DNA of 64,000 bases. Source: JADCCX01 sp031431475. GTDB taxonomy: Bacteria; Pseudomonadota; Alphaproteobacteria; Rhizobiales; Beijerinckiaceae. Positions 55,528-64,000 of this stretch are shown piece after piece. Location of the stretch: assembly GCA_031431475.1 (NCBI GenBank), contig JANPDL010000002.1, forward strand, positions 17,984 through 81,983, given 5' to 3'. Every line of letters begins with the position of its first letter. The first letter of the stretch is position 1. Under the pieces are notes generated by a model that saw only the letters and a list, made by a program, of their open reading frames with translations, was not told where the DNA came from and did not search any database. The position numbers and the translations under genes were made by a program.

Positions 55528-58500
55528 GCACATCAGTCGGCGGCATCTCTGTATTCCTCACGGACAACAGCGCCGCCTTTCAGAACGGGATGCTGCGCAA
55601 TGCGCAGATCGTGGAGCAATCCACCGCGCGTATGCGTTCGTCGGTTGCTGGTGCTGAAAGTTCCGTCAAGAGCCTTGGGAATTCAACCAAGGCCTTTGCC
55701 CCTGATGCATTCCGCTCGCTCTCAATATCTGCCCTCCGCGCGAAGAGTGATGTTGAAGGATTGCGGGCTGCTCTCTTGGCAGTCCCAGCGCTGGCCGGTG
55801 GCTTTGGCGGCGCTATCCTTGCACAGCAGATTACACAGAGGGCGGACTCCTACACGAACCTCAAGAATCGCATCGCTTCGGTTGTCGAAGGGCAGCGCGA
55901 CCAGATCGGTGCCGAGCGTGACCTGTTCGACGTGGCACAGAAAACCCGCACATCTCTCGCATCGAATGCATCCCTGTTCGCGCGTTTGAAATCGTCATCT
56001 CCCGATCTGGCTGCTGACAGTGAGAAACTGCTTCGTACAGTCGAGACGGTGCAGAAGTCCTTCGCGGTCGGCGGTGCCACGACGCAGGAAGCGCAATCAT
56101 CCGCGCTGCAGCTTGCTCAGGCTCTTGGTTCCGGTCGGCTTCAGGGTGATGAGCTTCGTTCAATCCTTGAAAACAACATCCCTCTTGCGAAGCTGATAGC
56201 CAAGGAATTCGGCGTCGGCATCGGACAGTTGAAAGACCTGGGCTCTGAAGGCACGCTGACTTCCGATCGCGTGATCAAGGCCATCCTGAACGGCTCCCAA
56301 GAGATCGACACCATCTTCGCGCGGCTGAAACCCACGTTCGCATCGTCCCTTCAGGTTCTCGACAACAGCCTGACCAAGACCATCGGTAAATTCGACGAGG
56401 CCACGGGTCTTTCATCGGGTCTTGCAGCCGGGATCATCAAGGTTGCAGGAAGTCTGGATACCCTCGCCAGTGCTGGCATTATCGCCGGTTCCGTCCTCAC
56501 GGCTGCGCTGCTGGGTAAGGGTGGGTCCAGTGCTATCGAGGCTGTGCGAGGCCGATACGCGGAAGAAGTCTCTCTGAGAAAAAAGGCTGCTGCGGATGCT
56601 ATATCATCAGCCGCAGCGACGGATGCCGCAGTAGGTGCTGCACGTATTGAGCAAGCCAAGGCGACTCAAGAAAAACTGATTGCTCAACAGAAATTGAGCT
56701 ACCTTCGCGGGGAACTGGACAAACCTGCGGCCAGCACAGCTTCGCTTCAGAGGGCAGAAAAAGCGCTTTCTGATCGTGAGAACCAACTCGCGAAATCCAA
56801 CTCAAAGCTGGAAACGCTTGCCAATCAACGTGCCGCGATTGAACAAAAGATCGCATCTGGTGGCGCAGGAAGCCTTGCCCGAATTGATCAAAGGATTGCC
56901 AACGAGACAAATCGCAACGTCACACTGGCCGGACAGGTTGCATCAGCCCAGAGCAATGTCACCGCAACGCGCGCTGACCCTGGCGCTGCAGACCTTCAAA
57001 AGCGAACAGTCTTGTCGCAGCAGTACATTCAGGTTGCGGGTCAATTGGGTGTTGCCGAAAAAGCGGCTGCCGCAGCGACTGCTGATCTCGCGGCAAAGAA
57101 TACACTTCACGCTGCAGCCATGCAGACATCCGCCGCCGCCGCTGGAACTCTAGGAACGGCATCAACTGTGCTTGGCGCGGCCTTGGGTGCTACAGCGCGT
57201 GGCCTGTCGGCAGTCATGGCCTTCCTTGGCGGTCCTATCGGGCTTGCTCTGACGGCAGTCTCTCTTGGATTTGCCGCGTATGGTATCTCGGCTGCGAATG
57301 CTGCTGCGGAACAGGAGAGGTTCAAGAAGAATGCCGAGGGCATCCCTGAACTATTAGCACGGATTGCCGCCGCACAGCAGGGCGCGGCGAACAACAGCCT
57401 CCGTGTTGATCTGAACAGCACCCTCGGGACAGCCGTTCAAGCGCAAGCCGATGCGATCGGGAAGGCACTTTCTGAGGTAAACCGGGTCGCCACGCTTGCC
57501 GGTTCGGATGGCGTGAAGAAACTGAACGATGAACTTGGTGTCGTTGCGACCAAGGGACAGAGTGCCGAACAGGCTTTCAGGGGATACGCCGCGCGGGCAT
57601 TGGAATCAAAAGAGGGAACTGATCGCCTCCGCGCAGCCATGGAAAGCCTTGGCGCAACGAACATGGATCTGTCCGGCCCTATCGCGGAAATGCTTCGCGT
57701 TCTCGGGGCCGCAGTCGCCGCCGCTGGTCAGGTCAACGCCCTTCGCAATGCAATGGCCGGGTTGTCCAGCGCGAATGCGACTGTTGTCGGCGCGCGTGAT
57801 GAAGCGCTTCGACGTTCGACTGAAAATCGCGATCTTGAAGGCAAGATTTCTGGTGCAAACCGCAGCACCTTGGATCAGGCGCAGCAGACGGTAGAGGCGA
57901 TAGATCAGCAGAACCGTAAGCTTGAGGTGCAAGCTGGCATCGCACGCCGACTGGAGGATGCGGGAAGGAATCGCCGCCAAACCAGACAGGATGAGTTGAA
58001 GGAAAGCATTCTTTCAGACTCCCGCAAGGCTGGTGCCGCCTTGTCCGAAGCTGAAGCGCGCAAGCAAGCGCTGCTTGTCGAGGGGGTAGAATTCGCTACT
58101 GCGGAAGGACAGAAAAAGGGGCGCAAAGGCGGTGGTGGTGGCAAAGGTTTCACGCCAGCGCAGAACTTCGACAACAAGATCGCCCGCATCCAAGAGGAAG
58201 GCCGCGCCGCATTCTTCACGGATCTGGATCGCCAACTGATCTCCGAACTGAAAGAGTTGAAGGCGGACCCCGGACTCGCCAAGCGCACAACCGATGCGAT
58301 TATATCTGGCGGTGAATTGCCAGAGAGGGCGCGTGAGCTTCGTGCCGCACTCGAACTGAAAAAAGCTGGTGCAGAGGCGCGTACGGCCCGCGATCAATAT
58401 GGCACGCTGGCCGAAGTCCTCCCCCAGGTCGAAGAGCGCCAGAGGCTTCTGAACATCGCAGTCGAGAAGGGCTGGATCACGCAGGACACCGCAAACCGAT

Positions 58501-59246
58501 CTGTTCAGGCCTATGCTCAAAGCCTGCCACAGCTACAGCAGGCTATGGCTCTCGCAGATGGCATCTCTTCGGCATTCGAGCGCGCAGTGACCTCCTTTGA
58601 TGGTTCGGCCAAGAGCGGGCGCAAAGCCATCCAAGGTTTCATGTCTGATCTCGCAAAGCTCGGCGCACAGCAGTTCATTTTTGAGCCACTGAAGAAGGCA
58701 ATAAGGGGTCTTTTGACTGACTTGGCGACAGGGACTTCCGGCGGTGGTTCCGGCGGTGGTTTGCTTGGCTCACTGTTTGGGTTGTTTGGTGGTGGTGGTG
58801 GTGTGAACGCCAGCTTCGGCCCGGGCGGTGCATCCTCTTTTGGTGCGGGTGGCTATTTTGGTCTTGGCCCGTTCTTCCCCGCTGCACATAGCGGATGGGT
58901 TGTCGGTTCTGGCGCGCCGCCCATGATGCGTCAGGTTTCGCCATCGGTGTTCAACGGCGCTCCCCGCTACCATTCCGGCCTTCGCACGAATGAGATGGCG
59001 ACCATCTTAGAGCGTGGTGAGGCTGTCCTGACGCAGCGCCAACAGTCAGGAATGGCGGCTCTCGCGTCCCGTTCCTACGACATGCAATCCGGCGGTGGCA
59101 TCACGCAGCATTTCAACATTGACGCCAAGGGCGCGGACAAAGGCTCCGAGGCCCGTATCATGTACGCCATCCGTCAAATGGGCGAGCAGACTCGTCAAGC
59201 AGCCAGCGCCGACAGGCGCAAAGACATGCAGGACGGCAGGCAATGA
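55524..59246 (+). CDS. Tail length tape measure protein
   Basis: 1240 residues. N-terminal helical region (AAFQNGMLRNAQIVEQSTAR), a hydrophobic segment (GLSAVMAFLGGPIGLALTA, about 565-595), long coiled-coil tracts, then a C-terminal Gly-rich stretch (GGGSGGGLLGSLFGLFGGGG). Typical tape measure. At roughly 0.15 nm per residue, a rule from other siphoviruses, tail length would be around 185 nm. Confidence 0.93.
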   Translation: MSTSVGGISVFLTDNSAAFQNGMLRNAQIVEQSTARMRSSVAGAESSVKSLGNSTKAFAPDAFRSLSISALRAKSDVEGLRAALLAVPALAGGFGGAILAQQITQRADSYTNLKNRIASVVEGQRDQIGAERDLFDVAQKTRTSLASNASLFARLKSSSPDLAADSEKLLRTVETVQKSFAVGGATTQEAQSSALQLAQALGSGRLQGDELRSILENNIPLAKLIAKEFGVGIGQLKDLGSEGTLTSDRVIKAILNGSQEIDTIFARLKPTFASSLQVLDNSLTKTIGKFDEATGLSSGLAAGIIKVAGSLDTLASAGIIAGSVLTAALLGKGGSSAIEAVRGRYAEEVSLRKKAAADAISSAAATDAAVGAARIEQAKATQEKLIAQQKLSYLRGELDKPAASTASLQRAEKALSDRENQLAKSNSKLETLANQRAAIEQKIASGGAGSLARIDQRIANETNRNVTLAGQVASAQSNVTATRADPGAADLQKRTVLSQQYIQVAGQLGVAEKAAAAATADLAAKNTLHAAAMQTSAAAAGTLGTASTVLGAALGATARGLSAVMAFLGGPIGLALTAVSLGFAAYGISAANAAAEQERFKKNAEGIPELLARIAAAQQGAANNSLRVDLNSTLGTAVQAQADAIGKALSEVNRVATLAGSDGVKKLNDELGVVATKGQSAEQAFRGYAARALESKEGTDRLRAAMESLGATNMDLSGPIAEMLRVLGAAVAAAGQVNALRNAMAGLSSANATVVGARDEALRRSTENRDLEGKISGANRSTLDQAQQTVEAIDQQNRKLEVQAGIARRLEDAGRNRRQTRQDELKESILSDSRKAGAALSEAEARKQALLVEGVEFATAEGQKKGRKGGGGGKGFTPAQNFDNKIARIQEEGRAAFFTDLDRQLISELKELKADPGLAKRTTDAIISGGELPERARELRAALELKKAGAEARTARDQYGTLAEVLPQVEERQRLLNIAVEKGWITQDTANRSVQAYAQSLPQLQQAMALADGISSAFERAVTSFDGSAKSGRKAIQGFMSDLAKLGAQQFIFEPLKKAIRGLLTDLATGTSGGGSGGGLLGSLFGLFGGGGGVNASFGPGGASSFGAGGYFGLGPFFPAAHSGWVVGSGAPPMMRQVSPSVFNGAPRYHSGLRTNEMATILERGEAVLTQRQQSGMAALASRSYDMQSGGGITQHFNIDAKGADKGSEARIMYAIRQMGEQTRQAASADRRKDMQDGRQ

Positions 59247-59968
59247 TTGAGCACCGCTGGCCCCTAAGTATCGTCGCGGATATGTCGCAGTTCCGCGTCG
59301 AGACAAAATCTCTGTACTCGTCGTCTCCATTCCGTCCTGCAGTTCAGGCCACGGGGCCGGTTGTCAAATACTGGATGGCCGATGTGACCTTCCCTATCGC
59401 CAATGACAGCAAGTGGCCTGAGATGATGGCGATGATGGCGCGCCTTTCTGGACGCTCCAATATCCTGAGAATCCCTGATTTCGCGCGACCTCTCCCGTTC
59501 GGAGTTGCTGCCGGGAAGCATAAATTCTCTGTGCCTGCTGGTGCGCCATTCTCTGACAGCACATACTTTTCTGATGGCACGGGCTGGGATGACAAAAGCT
59601 CGACAGGCTTTCTCGCTGCGAATTCTGAGGCGGGGCAAGACACGGTTCTAATCTCCGGCCTTGTCGCGAACCAGACCAAATCCATTGAGTTCTCAGACCT
59701 GATGGAAATTGACGGATATCTCTACTCCAGCCTTGTCCGCGCGTCATCGAATGCCGCAGGGCAGGCGCGCGTGGTCATTGATCCCCCGCTGCGCACGAAC
59801 GTCTACTCAGGCTCTCCGGTGCTGTTTGAATATCCCACAAGCCCCTTCCAGATCGCGGGTGAAGCCGAGAACACATCGCCAGGACTTGGTATCGGAACAT
59901 CACGCAATGGCGTGCCGATCCCGTATATGAAACCAGCCTCCTTCAAGTTAATCGAACTGATCCCATGA
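59243..59968 (+). CDS. Distal-tail type protein
   Basis: 241 residues from ATG 59243. RVETKSLYSSSPFRPAVQAT, MARLSGRSNILRIPDFARPL and FQIAGEAENTSPGLGIGTSR. Sits where the distal tail (Dit-like) gene is in siphoviruses of this layout. Fold inferred from order only. Overlaps the tape measure stop. Confidence 0.62.
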   Translation: MIEHRWPLSIVADMSQFRVETKSLYSSSPFRPAVQATGPVVKYWMADVTFPIANDSKWPEMMAMMARLSGRSNILRIPDFARPLPFGVAAGKHKFSVPAGAPFSDSTYFSDGTGWDDKSSTGFLAANSEAGQDTVLISGLVANQTKSIEFSDLMEIDGYLYSSLVRASSNAAGQARVVIDPPLRTNVYSGSPVLFEYPTSPFQIAGEAENTSPGLGIGTSRNGVPIPYMKPASFKLIELIP

Positions 59969-60522
59969 TCGACATGACATTGGAGATGCAGGAGGCGATG
60001 GAGTCGCGCCTCGTGCGAACCTGTCTGTTCTATGGGATTGACCATCCTGAAGCGCCGCTTGGGTTCTGGAATGGCATCGGAACAAAGGCATGGGATGGCA
60101 AGGCGTGGACGGGCGGCGGCACACTTCTCGCGTTCTCCGGCGTGAAGTCCGATGGCCAGATCGCGGTTCAGGACATCAGCGTTTCCTTATCCGGCATTGA
60201 TCCGACTGGTCTTGATCTGACCGATGCCAAGGTGCGTGGGCTTCAATCATCGCTTTGGTTTGGTCTTCTGCGTGCTGACCAGTCGGTCATTCCAGACCCG
60301 GTTCTTCTGCGGCAGATGACGTTGGACAATCTCTCGTACAAGCTGAATGACGACGGCACCGCAACGCTCGCCGTTGTCGGCCAGAGCTACCTCTGGGCAA
60401 CGAACAAGCCTACTCGGCTCGCGTGGACGCCAGAGGAACACAAGCGCAAATATCCAGAGGATACCGGCTTCGATCTCGTCCACACCTTCGCTACGAAGAA
60501 GACGGCCTGGCGTCGTACATGA
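59965..60522 (+). CDS. Tail tip / baseplate protein
   Basis: 185 residues: FYGIDHPEAPLGFWNGIGTK, AFSGVKSDGQIAVQDISVSL and RQMTLDNLSYKLNDDGTATL, a beta-rich protein resembling the gp18-like hub in phages with the same gene order. ATGA overlaps both sides. Family not confirmed. Confidence 0.6.
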   Translation: MIDMTLEMQEAMESRLVRTCLFYGIDHPEAPLGFWNGIGTKAWDGKAWTGGGTLLAFSGVKSDGQIAVQDISVSLSGIDPTGLDLTDAKVRGLQSSLWFGLLRADQSVIPDPVLLRQMTLDNLSYKLNDDGTATLAVVGQSYLWATNKPTRLAWTPEEHKRKYPEDTGFDLVHTFATKKTAWRRT

Positions 60523-60956
60523 CCCCCGAACAACTGAAGATTCAAAAGCATGTCGAGAACATGCTCGGAGTTCCTGTGACCTTCGGAACGGATGACTGTC
60601 TGCCGTTCGCGGCTGATCTCATTCTCGACCTGACGGGCATTGATATTCTGGGCAACCGATATCGCGGCGCGTGGTCTTCGGAAGCGGAGGGAATGGCGAT
60701 GATTCCTCTTGGCATGGGAACCACAATGCGCCGCCGTATCAGAGAACTCGGCTGGGCGAAGGTTGACCCCTTTAACGCGCCTGTGGGCTCTTTGGCGCTT
60801 CTGCGAATCTGGACGCTGGACGGCGCGGGGAATTGCAAGGAAATCCACGAGGCCGGGGTGGTCACGGGCGGCATGGTCTTGCACCGTGTCGAGCACGGTG
60901 TCGGCCACGCACCGCTTCGTAATGTCGTGGCGTGCTGGGCTCCGACATGCCAATAA
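60519..60956 (+). CDS. DUF6950/NlpC-P60-like tail peptidase
   Basis: 145 residues from ATG 60519. FGTDDCLPFAADLILDLTG supplies the catalytic Cys of an NlpC/P60-type fold, and CKEIHEAGVVTGGMVLHRVE the His; FNAPVGSLALLRI is the DUF6950-like middle. Such tail peptidases cut cell-wall peptides during DNA entry. Position between the hub and gpJ-like genes fits lambda K. Confidence 0.82.
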   Translation: MTPEQLKIQKHVENMLGVPVTFGTDDCLPFAADLILDLTGIDILGNRYRGAWSSEAEGMAMIPLGMGTTMRRRIRELGWAKVDPFNAPVGSLALLRIWTLDGAGNCKEIHEAGVVTGGMVLHRVEHGVGHAPLRNVVACWAPTCQ

Positions 60957-62473
60957 TCACGAGCATCATCACCGCAGGAACAGCACTGGCGGCGTCCGCA
61001 GGTGCCGCCCTATCTGCGGGCGTTTCGGCGCTCGGCGGCTTCCTCGCGGTCGGTCGTATTATCCTCGGTATCGCGGCCATCGGCTATTCGTTCGCGCAAC
61101 AGTCGATGGCGCGTCAGAAGCAGAAAAAGCAGGAACGGCTCAAGGCTCTGAACGGGACTGCTGCTGGCGAGGCGATTCAGCAAAGCATCTCCGCCCCGAT
61201 CATGCCGCAGCGGGTGATCTACGGCAAAGCAACTGTCGGCATCGCGACCTTCTTTTTCGAGGATATCCCGCCGTATCGGGTTGTTGGCGGCGCACTCGCT
61301 GCGCACGAGGTTGATGGCTTCGAGTGGATCAAAATCAACGGCACGATCTGCGTTCTGGACGCGGCAGGATGGGTCACAAACGCACCATTCACAAGACCCG
61401 ATGGTCGCCAGCTTCTCCGCATCTCACTTCGGAAAGGGACCGCTGATCAGGCGGTCGATCCGATCATCATTCAGCGCGCCCCGTGGGTCGGAACGACCTT
61501 CCGCCAGCGCGAGACAGCGACCATCGTTGTTGAAGCGAACTATGGCAACTCCGACGCCGAGCATCAGGAGGTTTGGGCCGGGGCGCTGGAAATCATCGTC
61601 CGGGTTCGGGGCAAGAAGCTCTACGATCCGCGCGACCCGACACAGAGATTCGACGTAAAAAGCTCATGGCGCTGGAGCGATTCGCCCACTCTGGCGCTCA
61701 CAGACTTCATGACGTGGGATGATAAGTTCGGCGTGAAGCTGAAGCCTGACCGCGTGAACTGGCCACTGGTGGCCGAAAGCGCCAACATAGACAACCAGAT
61801 GGTGCAGCGCAAAGACGGCACCTTTGAGCGCCGGTACACCATCAACGGTGCCATCGACACCGATGTTTCCGCCGAAGACGCAATGACCTCAATGATAACC
61901 TGCAACCGCGGGCGGATCGTTGACAGGAGGGGAAAGGTCGCTCCCATCGCCGGTCGGTACACCGATCCAGTGATGACGATCACGCAAGCGCATCTGACAG
62001 GTGGCTTCGATTATCGCGCGTCACTCCCGAGGCGGGAATCAGTCAATGTCCTTCGGACCCGCTTTGTCGATCCGGAGAGAGAATATCAGATACAGGACGG
62101 CCCGGTTCTAGAAAGCCTCGAACGTCAGATTGCAGACGGCGGGGTTTACGAGGACACGCTTGAATTCGGGCTGGTCGAAGATTCCTCGCGCGTTCAGCGC
62201 CTCGGGAAAGCAGCCTTTGAGGATGCCTACTTAGGGCGGCTTCTTCGCGCTCCGCTGTCTCTGGCCTGTTTTAGGGTCGAGCCAGGAGACAATGTGCGAG
62301 TGGAATTCCCAGACGCACCATGGGTTAACGGTATCTACGGCGTCGAGTCGTCTGAACTTAATGAAGACCTGTCTGGCGTGTCCCTGACTTTGGTCGAGAC
62401 GGGACCGCAAATCTACGAATTCGATCCTGCTGTTGATGAGCAGCCGTTCTTCTTCCAGACGATCACCAGGTAA
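60947..62473 (+). CDS. Host-specificity hub protein (gpJ-like, short)
   Basis: 508 residues from ATG 60947. A hydrophobic helix start (IITSIITAGTALAASAGAAL then AVGRIILGIAAIGYSFAQQS) is typical of gpI-like tail tip; then QRVIYGKATVGIATFFFEDI, EWIKINGTICVLDAAGWVTN and TITQAHLTGGFDYRASLPRR form the beta-domains of the J-like hub. Much shorter than lambda J (1132), so receptor-binding parts are probably on separate fibre genes. Confidence 0.8.
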   Translation: MPIITSIITAGTALAASAGAALSAGVSALGGFLAVGRIILGIAAIGYSFAQQSMARQKQKKQERLKALNGTAAGEAIQQSISAPIMPQRVIYGKATVGIATFFFEDIPPYRVVGGALAAHEVDGFEWIKINGTICVLDAAGWVTNAPFTRPDGRQLLRISLRKGTADQAVDPIIIQRAPWVGTTFRQRETATIVVEANYGNSDAEHQEVWAGALEIIVRVRGKKLYDPRDPTQRFDVKSSWRWSDSPTLALTDFMTWDDKFGVKLKPDRVNWPLVAESANIDNQMVQRKDGTFERRYTINGAIDTDVSAEDAMTSMITCNRGRIVDRRGKVAPIAGRYTDPVMTITQAHLTGGFDYRASLPRRESVNVLRTRFVDPEREYQIQDGPVLESLERQIADGGVYEDTLEFGLVEDSSRVQRLGKAAFEDAYLGRLLRAPLSLACFRVEPGDNVRVEFPDAPWVNGIYGVESSELNEDLSGVSLTLVETGPQIYEFDPAVDEQPFFFQTITR

Positions 62474-62476
62474 TTC

Positions 62477-63706
62477 ATGCCGACACCGAACCCTTACAAA
62501 GCGTCTGTCGGGATAGACCCGGTGGCGCCCTTCAACCGCGCGACGTTCTATGCGGCGCTGGAATCCAATGGCATCCAGCCCTTCGAGAATGTCGGCCAGG
62601 TGCAGGATTTCAACGCCGGGACGATGCGGGCGGTCGCCTTCAACGGCAGGATTTTTCACCGGGATTTCACCGACACCACGACAGCCCATGATGGTGTCAA
62701 CGTTCTCGTCACATTGGACGGAAAGCGCTTCAAGTCAGAAGCCCGCCTCCAGATCAACACCGTGGAGACAGCAGGCCTCAACACACCACCATCCCCGACA
62801 AATGCTGATTTCGGGAAAGCCTGGCAGATCGGTGCGGCCCCCACGGGTGTCTGGGCGGCGAAGGGAAACCAGATTGCTGTCTGGACCGCCCTGGGCTGGT
62901 TCTACTTCGCGCCCGGCCCCGGCGTCATGCTCTTTGCAAAGGATAACGGCTCTTTCTATCACTTCTCCAACGGCTCCGGCTGGCTTCTCGGCCTTGGGGC
63001 GCTGTCAACCGCAGCGGGATCAGTTGCGCCCACAGCCTTGCAATGGCCGCTGGGCATCACTGTGCAGGCGATACAGAACACACCGCCGGGCGGCATCGCG
63101 AATGCCTATATCGTCGGCGCGGCTCCGGCAGGGGCATGGGCCGGGCAGACCGGAAAGGTTGCCAATGCTGTTGCGGGCGCATGGCAGTTCCTCGCGCCCT
63201 ACGAGGGAGCCACGGTCTGGGAGGCCGCAAACAAGCGGGCGCTCACCTACACCTCTGGCGTCTGGACATCGCAGACCAAGACGGGCGTCATCCAGAAGAA
63301 GATCATCGGCGCGACAAGCCTGGTCGGCGGCACCGGGACTGTCGCGGGGACGCCGACGACATCCACCGGGGCTTTGATGCCGGGCGCAGGCGGCGGCGGC
63401 AGCGCCACCTTCGCCCAGGTCAAGGCCACAGTGGGCTCGATCCTCGTCTTTGATCTGGTCTGGGATCAGCGGTTCACCATCGTCAGCGTCCCGCCGGATG
63501 CGCTGGCGGCGGCCATCAAGCCTGCGATGGTTTCCGTGCACATCGACGGGTCTGTGACAGCCGCATCATGGGTCGCAAATGGCTTGGGCATCGTCCTGCC
63601 CGTGACGGACGCAAGCCCGCACGACTACCGCATCTTCGTCCACAGCGGCGCGAGCGCGGTCACGCTGAACCTTCTCACCGCCACCCTTGAAGAAATCACC
63701 CAATGA
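62477..63706 (+). CDS. Tail fibre with two DUF2793 repeats
   Basis: 409 residues. Two copies of the DUF2793 unit: GKAWQIGAAPTGVWAAKGNQ with IAVWTALGWFYF, and NAYIVGAAPAGAWAGQTGKV with WQFLAPYEGATVWEAANK. These modules are common in alphaproteobacterial phage fibres. The C-terminal third is a beta domain (VSVHIDGSVTAASWVANGLG). Likely receptor-binding fibre. Confidence 0.82.
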   Translation: MPTPNPYKASVGIDPVAPFNRATFYAALESNGIQPFENVGQVQDFNAGTMRAVAFNGRIFHRDFTDTTTAHDGVNVLVTLDGKRFKSEARLQINTVETAGLNTPPSPTNADFGKAWQIGAAPTGVWAAKGNQIAVWTALGWFYFAPGPGVMLFAKDNGSFYHFSNGSGWLLGLGALSTAAGSVAPTALQWPLGITVQAIQNTPPGGIANAYIVGAAPAGAWAGQTGKVANAVAGAWQFLAPYEGATVWEAANKRALTYTSGVWTSQTKTGVIQKKIIGATSLVGGTGTVAGTPTTSTGALMPGAGGGGSATFAQVKATVGSILVFDLVWDQRFTIVSVPPDALAAAIKPAMVSVHIDGSVTAASWVANGLGIVLPVTDASPHDYRIFVHSGASAVTLNLLTATLEEITQ

Positions 63707-64000
63707 CGCATCCCTTCGATAGCATCCTCGTTGATGGCGCTGCCGTCGCGAAGGCACCGTTCCGGGCATATGAGAAAAGCAGGAATGCGCTCATCGTGAA
63801 CGGGCAGGCCGAAGCCGGTGGCATGAACCTCGCCGGGGTCTTTGTCATTCAGGATCGCACGACAGGCGATGTGTTCATTCTTAATCCTGTCTCGGTGGAC
63901 CCGGCCAGCGCCGAAGTCATTGTCTCGGCCGATGGGTTTCGGTTCCACTTCTTCGACGCGCTTGCTGCACAGACGCCCGGCGATATCGCGGCGACGCTGG
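63703..64000 (+). CDS. Tail fibre or fibre-assembly protein, truncated by the window edge
   Basis: 99 residues seen, MTHPFDSILVDGAAVAKAPF and NLAGVFVIQDRTTGDVFIL. Starts by ATGA overlap with the previous gene and runs past the window. Likely another fibre or adhesin protein. Confidence 0.55.
   Translation, partial: MTHPFDSILVDGAAVAKAPFRAYEKSRNALIVNGQAEAGGMNLAGVFVIQDRTTGDVFILNPVSVDPASAEVIVSADGFRFHFFDALAAQTPGDIAATL

Overview
The window is chromosomal DNA of an alphaproteobacterium carrying most of a large, apparently complete lambdoid/HK97-type siphovirus prophage. The host assignment rests on GC-rich codon use, pheS/pheT and TAXI-type transporter genes of alphaproteobacterial style, TTAACC (CtrA half-site-like) motifs in promoters, and a GcrA-family protein, a family essentially restricted to this class. 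I cannot name a genus with confidence.

Host part (1-12.7 kb): the 5' end of polA (leftward), a nitroreductase, a leftward pheS-orf-HEPN-pheT operon with two unusual genes inserted between the synthetase subunits, a fumarylacetoacetase-family hydrolase, a small exported protein, a very large hybrid histidine kinase with a transporter-like sensor (CbrA/CrbS type), the outer-membrane lipoprotein Pal, a strong terminator, a TAXI-TRAP solute-binding protein and a four-helix membrane protein.

Prophage left arm (12.8-20.5 kb, all leftward): integrase, excisionase-like protein, two tiny genes, a YkgJ-type cysteine-cluster protein, a small membrane protein, DUF968 and DUF5131 proteins, a RecT/Bet annealing protein, a RecE-like PD-(D/E)XK nuclease and accessory proteins. 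Almost every gene overlaps the next by 1-4 bases, so this is one long early operon fired from a promoter at about 20.6 kb. Control region (20.5-23.3 kb): an HNH protein, a lipoprotein translationally coupled to an S24 (CI-like) repressor, a divergent small Cro-like gene, and operators built on TGCAGAATTTTCTG which lie inside the -35/-10 spacer of both the leftward and the rightward early promoter, 2.3 kb apart.

Right early operon (23.3-34.6 kb): a structured tRNA-like non-coding stretch, RuvC-like resolvase, DUF6745 protein with an in-frame 12-bp tandem repeat, lytic transglycosylase, GcrA homologue, a DnaA-domain-IV-like protein, three DNA methyltransferases (MT-A70 type, C5-cytosine, beta-class amino-MTase), DnaB helicase and a helix-turn-helix protein. 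A leftward cluster (34.5-39.7 kb) holds about fifteen very small genes of unknown function plus a full-length DNA polymerase III beta clamp.

Late region (40.2-64 kb, rightward): HNH, terminase small and large subunits, portal, an unusual block of six putative virion genes, prohead protease, HK97-fold capsid, connectors, tail completion, tail tube, G/GT tail chaperones with an apparent -1 frameshift, a 1240-residue tape measure, tail tip genes including an NlpC-like peptidase and a gpJ-like hub, and DUF2793-containing fibre genes. The right end of the prophage and its second attachment site lie beyond the window. Together the phage genes suggest a temperate phage that targets the alphaproteobacterial cell-cycle circuitry (GcrA, DNA methylation, DnaA, beta clamp).
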